Origin: Patescibacteria group bacterium
GTDB lineage: Bacteria > Patescibacteriota > Dojkabacteria > SC72 > T1SED10-24
DNA: 6,794 nucleotides
Reading direction: 5' to 3'
Assembly (NCBI GenBank): GCA_007130415.1
Contig: SLSN01000027.1
Span: 1-6,794, forward strand
Part shown: positions 6,318 through 6,794 of the stretch, in pieces
Layout of the letters: each line of letters begins with the position of its first letter
Position numbering within the stretch: position 1 is the stretch's first letter
The notes under the pieces: model-generated
What the model saw: only the letters and a program-made list of their open reading frames with translations
Told to the model about the DNA's origin: nothing
Databases searched by the model: none
Made by a program: the position numbers and the translations under genes

Positions 6318-6794
6318 CTATTCCAAACTTTCAAGCACATCAAAATATGAATCGGGAGGTATATGCACATATTCTAGATCTAAAGCATTGGCTATTACTG
6401 TAAAATCAGCTTCCTCTAAGCTACCATTAACATCTAAAAGACCACTTCCTTTAAACAAAAAAGTAGGGACAACAATTTCCTGTGACATACCCGTATAAAA
6501 ATATACTATTTCCATAGTATTTATTTCTATTTCACCCTCTTGCTTAAATGGGTTAGAAAAAGCTGCAAAGCCATGAGTATAAAATTCTTCCTCAATCTCT
6601 GGTGCAAGATTCTTAAATTCAACATTCTTTGGATATTCTCTTAAGCTTATATTTGCCCTCAAAATTTCTGATGAAACAAGAGGGTATTGCATACCCGTAT
6701 ATTCCAAAAACTCTGCTAGCAAAAACATCCCTCCCTTTAAGCGACCATCAGGAGTAAGAAGTAAATATTCTCTCGGAAGTTCAAGGTATATTGG
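6318..6794 (-). CDS. Unrecognised protein, C-terminal 158 residues (5' end outside window)
   Basis: The frame is open from the window edge to a TAG at 6320-6318, so the true start lies beyond 6794. I do not recognise the family. The visible part starts PIYLELPREYLLLTPDGRL (fragment residues 1-19), is acidic, and is rich in alternating hydrophobic residues in the stretch MEIVYFYTGMSQEIVVPTFL (about 94-113), followed by an FKGSGLLDVNG turn. This suggests a beta-rich extracytoplasmic domain, loosely like the C-terminal domains of YycH/YycI or PepSY-type membrane proteins, but that is only an impression. The internal ATG at 6728 is an unlikely start: the purine run GGGAGGG touches it with no spacer, and the sequence upstream in frame reads like normal protein. 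It is followed after 44 nt by the PGRP-like/SH3b gene on the same strand and is probably the upstream member of that operon. Confidence 0.7.
   Translation of the reverse strand, partial: PIYLELPREYLLLTPDGRLKGGMFLLAEFLEYTGMQYPLVSSEILRANISLREYPKNVEFKNLAPEIEEEFYTHGFAAFSNPFKQEGEIEINTMEIVYFYTGMSQEIVVPTFLFKGSGLLDVNGSLEEADFTVIANALDLEYVHIPPDSYFDVLESLE

Noticed and set aside
6003..6498. Short open frames around the start of the PGRP-like gene (6003-6194 and 6277-6498 plus, 6185-6370 minus)
   Set aside because: They overlap better-supported genes in other frames, and their translations show no family features.
6726..6728. Internal ATG as the start of the rightmost gene
   Set aside because: The frame stays open to the window edge with protein-like sequence (LELPREYLLLTPDGR), and the purine-rich run directly touches the ATG with no spacer.

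Overview
The window is AT-rich DNA with tightly packed genes read with the standard code: the five visible stops are four TAA and one TAG, and no long frame is interrupted by TGA. It looks like a small-genome bacterium, most likely of the Patescibacteria/CPR group. The clues are an EF-G whose G domain departs from textbook bacteria, a one-repeat DUF348-G5-Rpf secreted protein, several surface proteins with N-terminal signals, a helicase trimmed at its C-terminus, and few strong Shine-Dalgarno sites. This assignment is an inference from gene style, not a proof.

Layout, left to right. Positions 1-609 (minus) hold the N-terminal 203 codons of fusA (EF-G), cut by the window edge. It has its own consensus-like promoter with an extended -10, and there is no rpsL/rpsG in front of it. 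Positions 690-2081 (minus) encode a 463-residue lipoprotein made of TPR-like repeats. A 137-bp divergent intergenic region follows, carrying two interlocked promoters. Positions 2219-3055 (plus) encode a membrane-anchored or secreted DUF348-G5-Rpf-like protein, a probable peptidoglycan-cleaving enzyme. It converges on a UvrD/PcrA-type helicase (3052-5070, minus), and the two stop codons share the tetranucleotide TTAA. Upstream of the helicase on the same strand are a secreted three-domain protein (5095-6273: degenerate PGRP/amidase-like domain, Ig/NBR1-like beta domain, SH3b) and the C-terminal part of an unrecognised protein (6318 to beyond 6794). These three probably form one transcript, with a possible extra promoter at 6280-6308.

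The window mixes informational genes (fusA, uvrD) with envelope genes (TPR lipoprotein, Rpf-like enzyme, PGRP-like/SH3b protein). The two peptidoglycan-related proteins flank the helicase but lie on opposite strands. No tRNA, rRNA, CRISPR array, insertion sequence or phage feature is visible. No previously undescribed multi-gene system is evident. The most notable points are the Asp-to-Asn change in the EF-G guanine-specificity motif, the amidase-like domain that has lost zinc ligands, and two genes whose ATG lies exactly 6 nt after a predicted -10 box.
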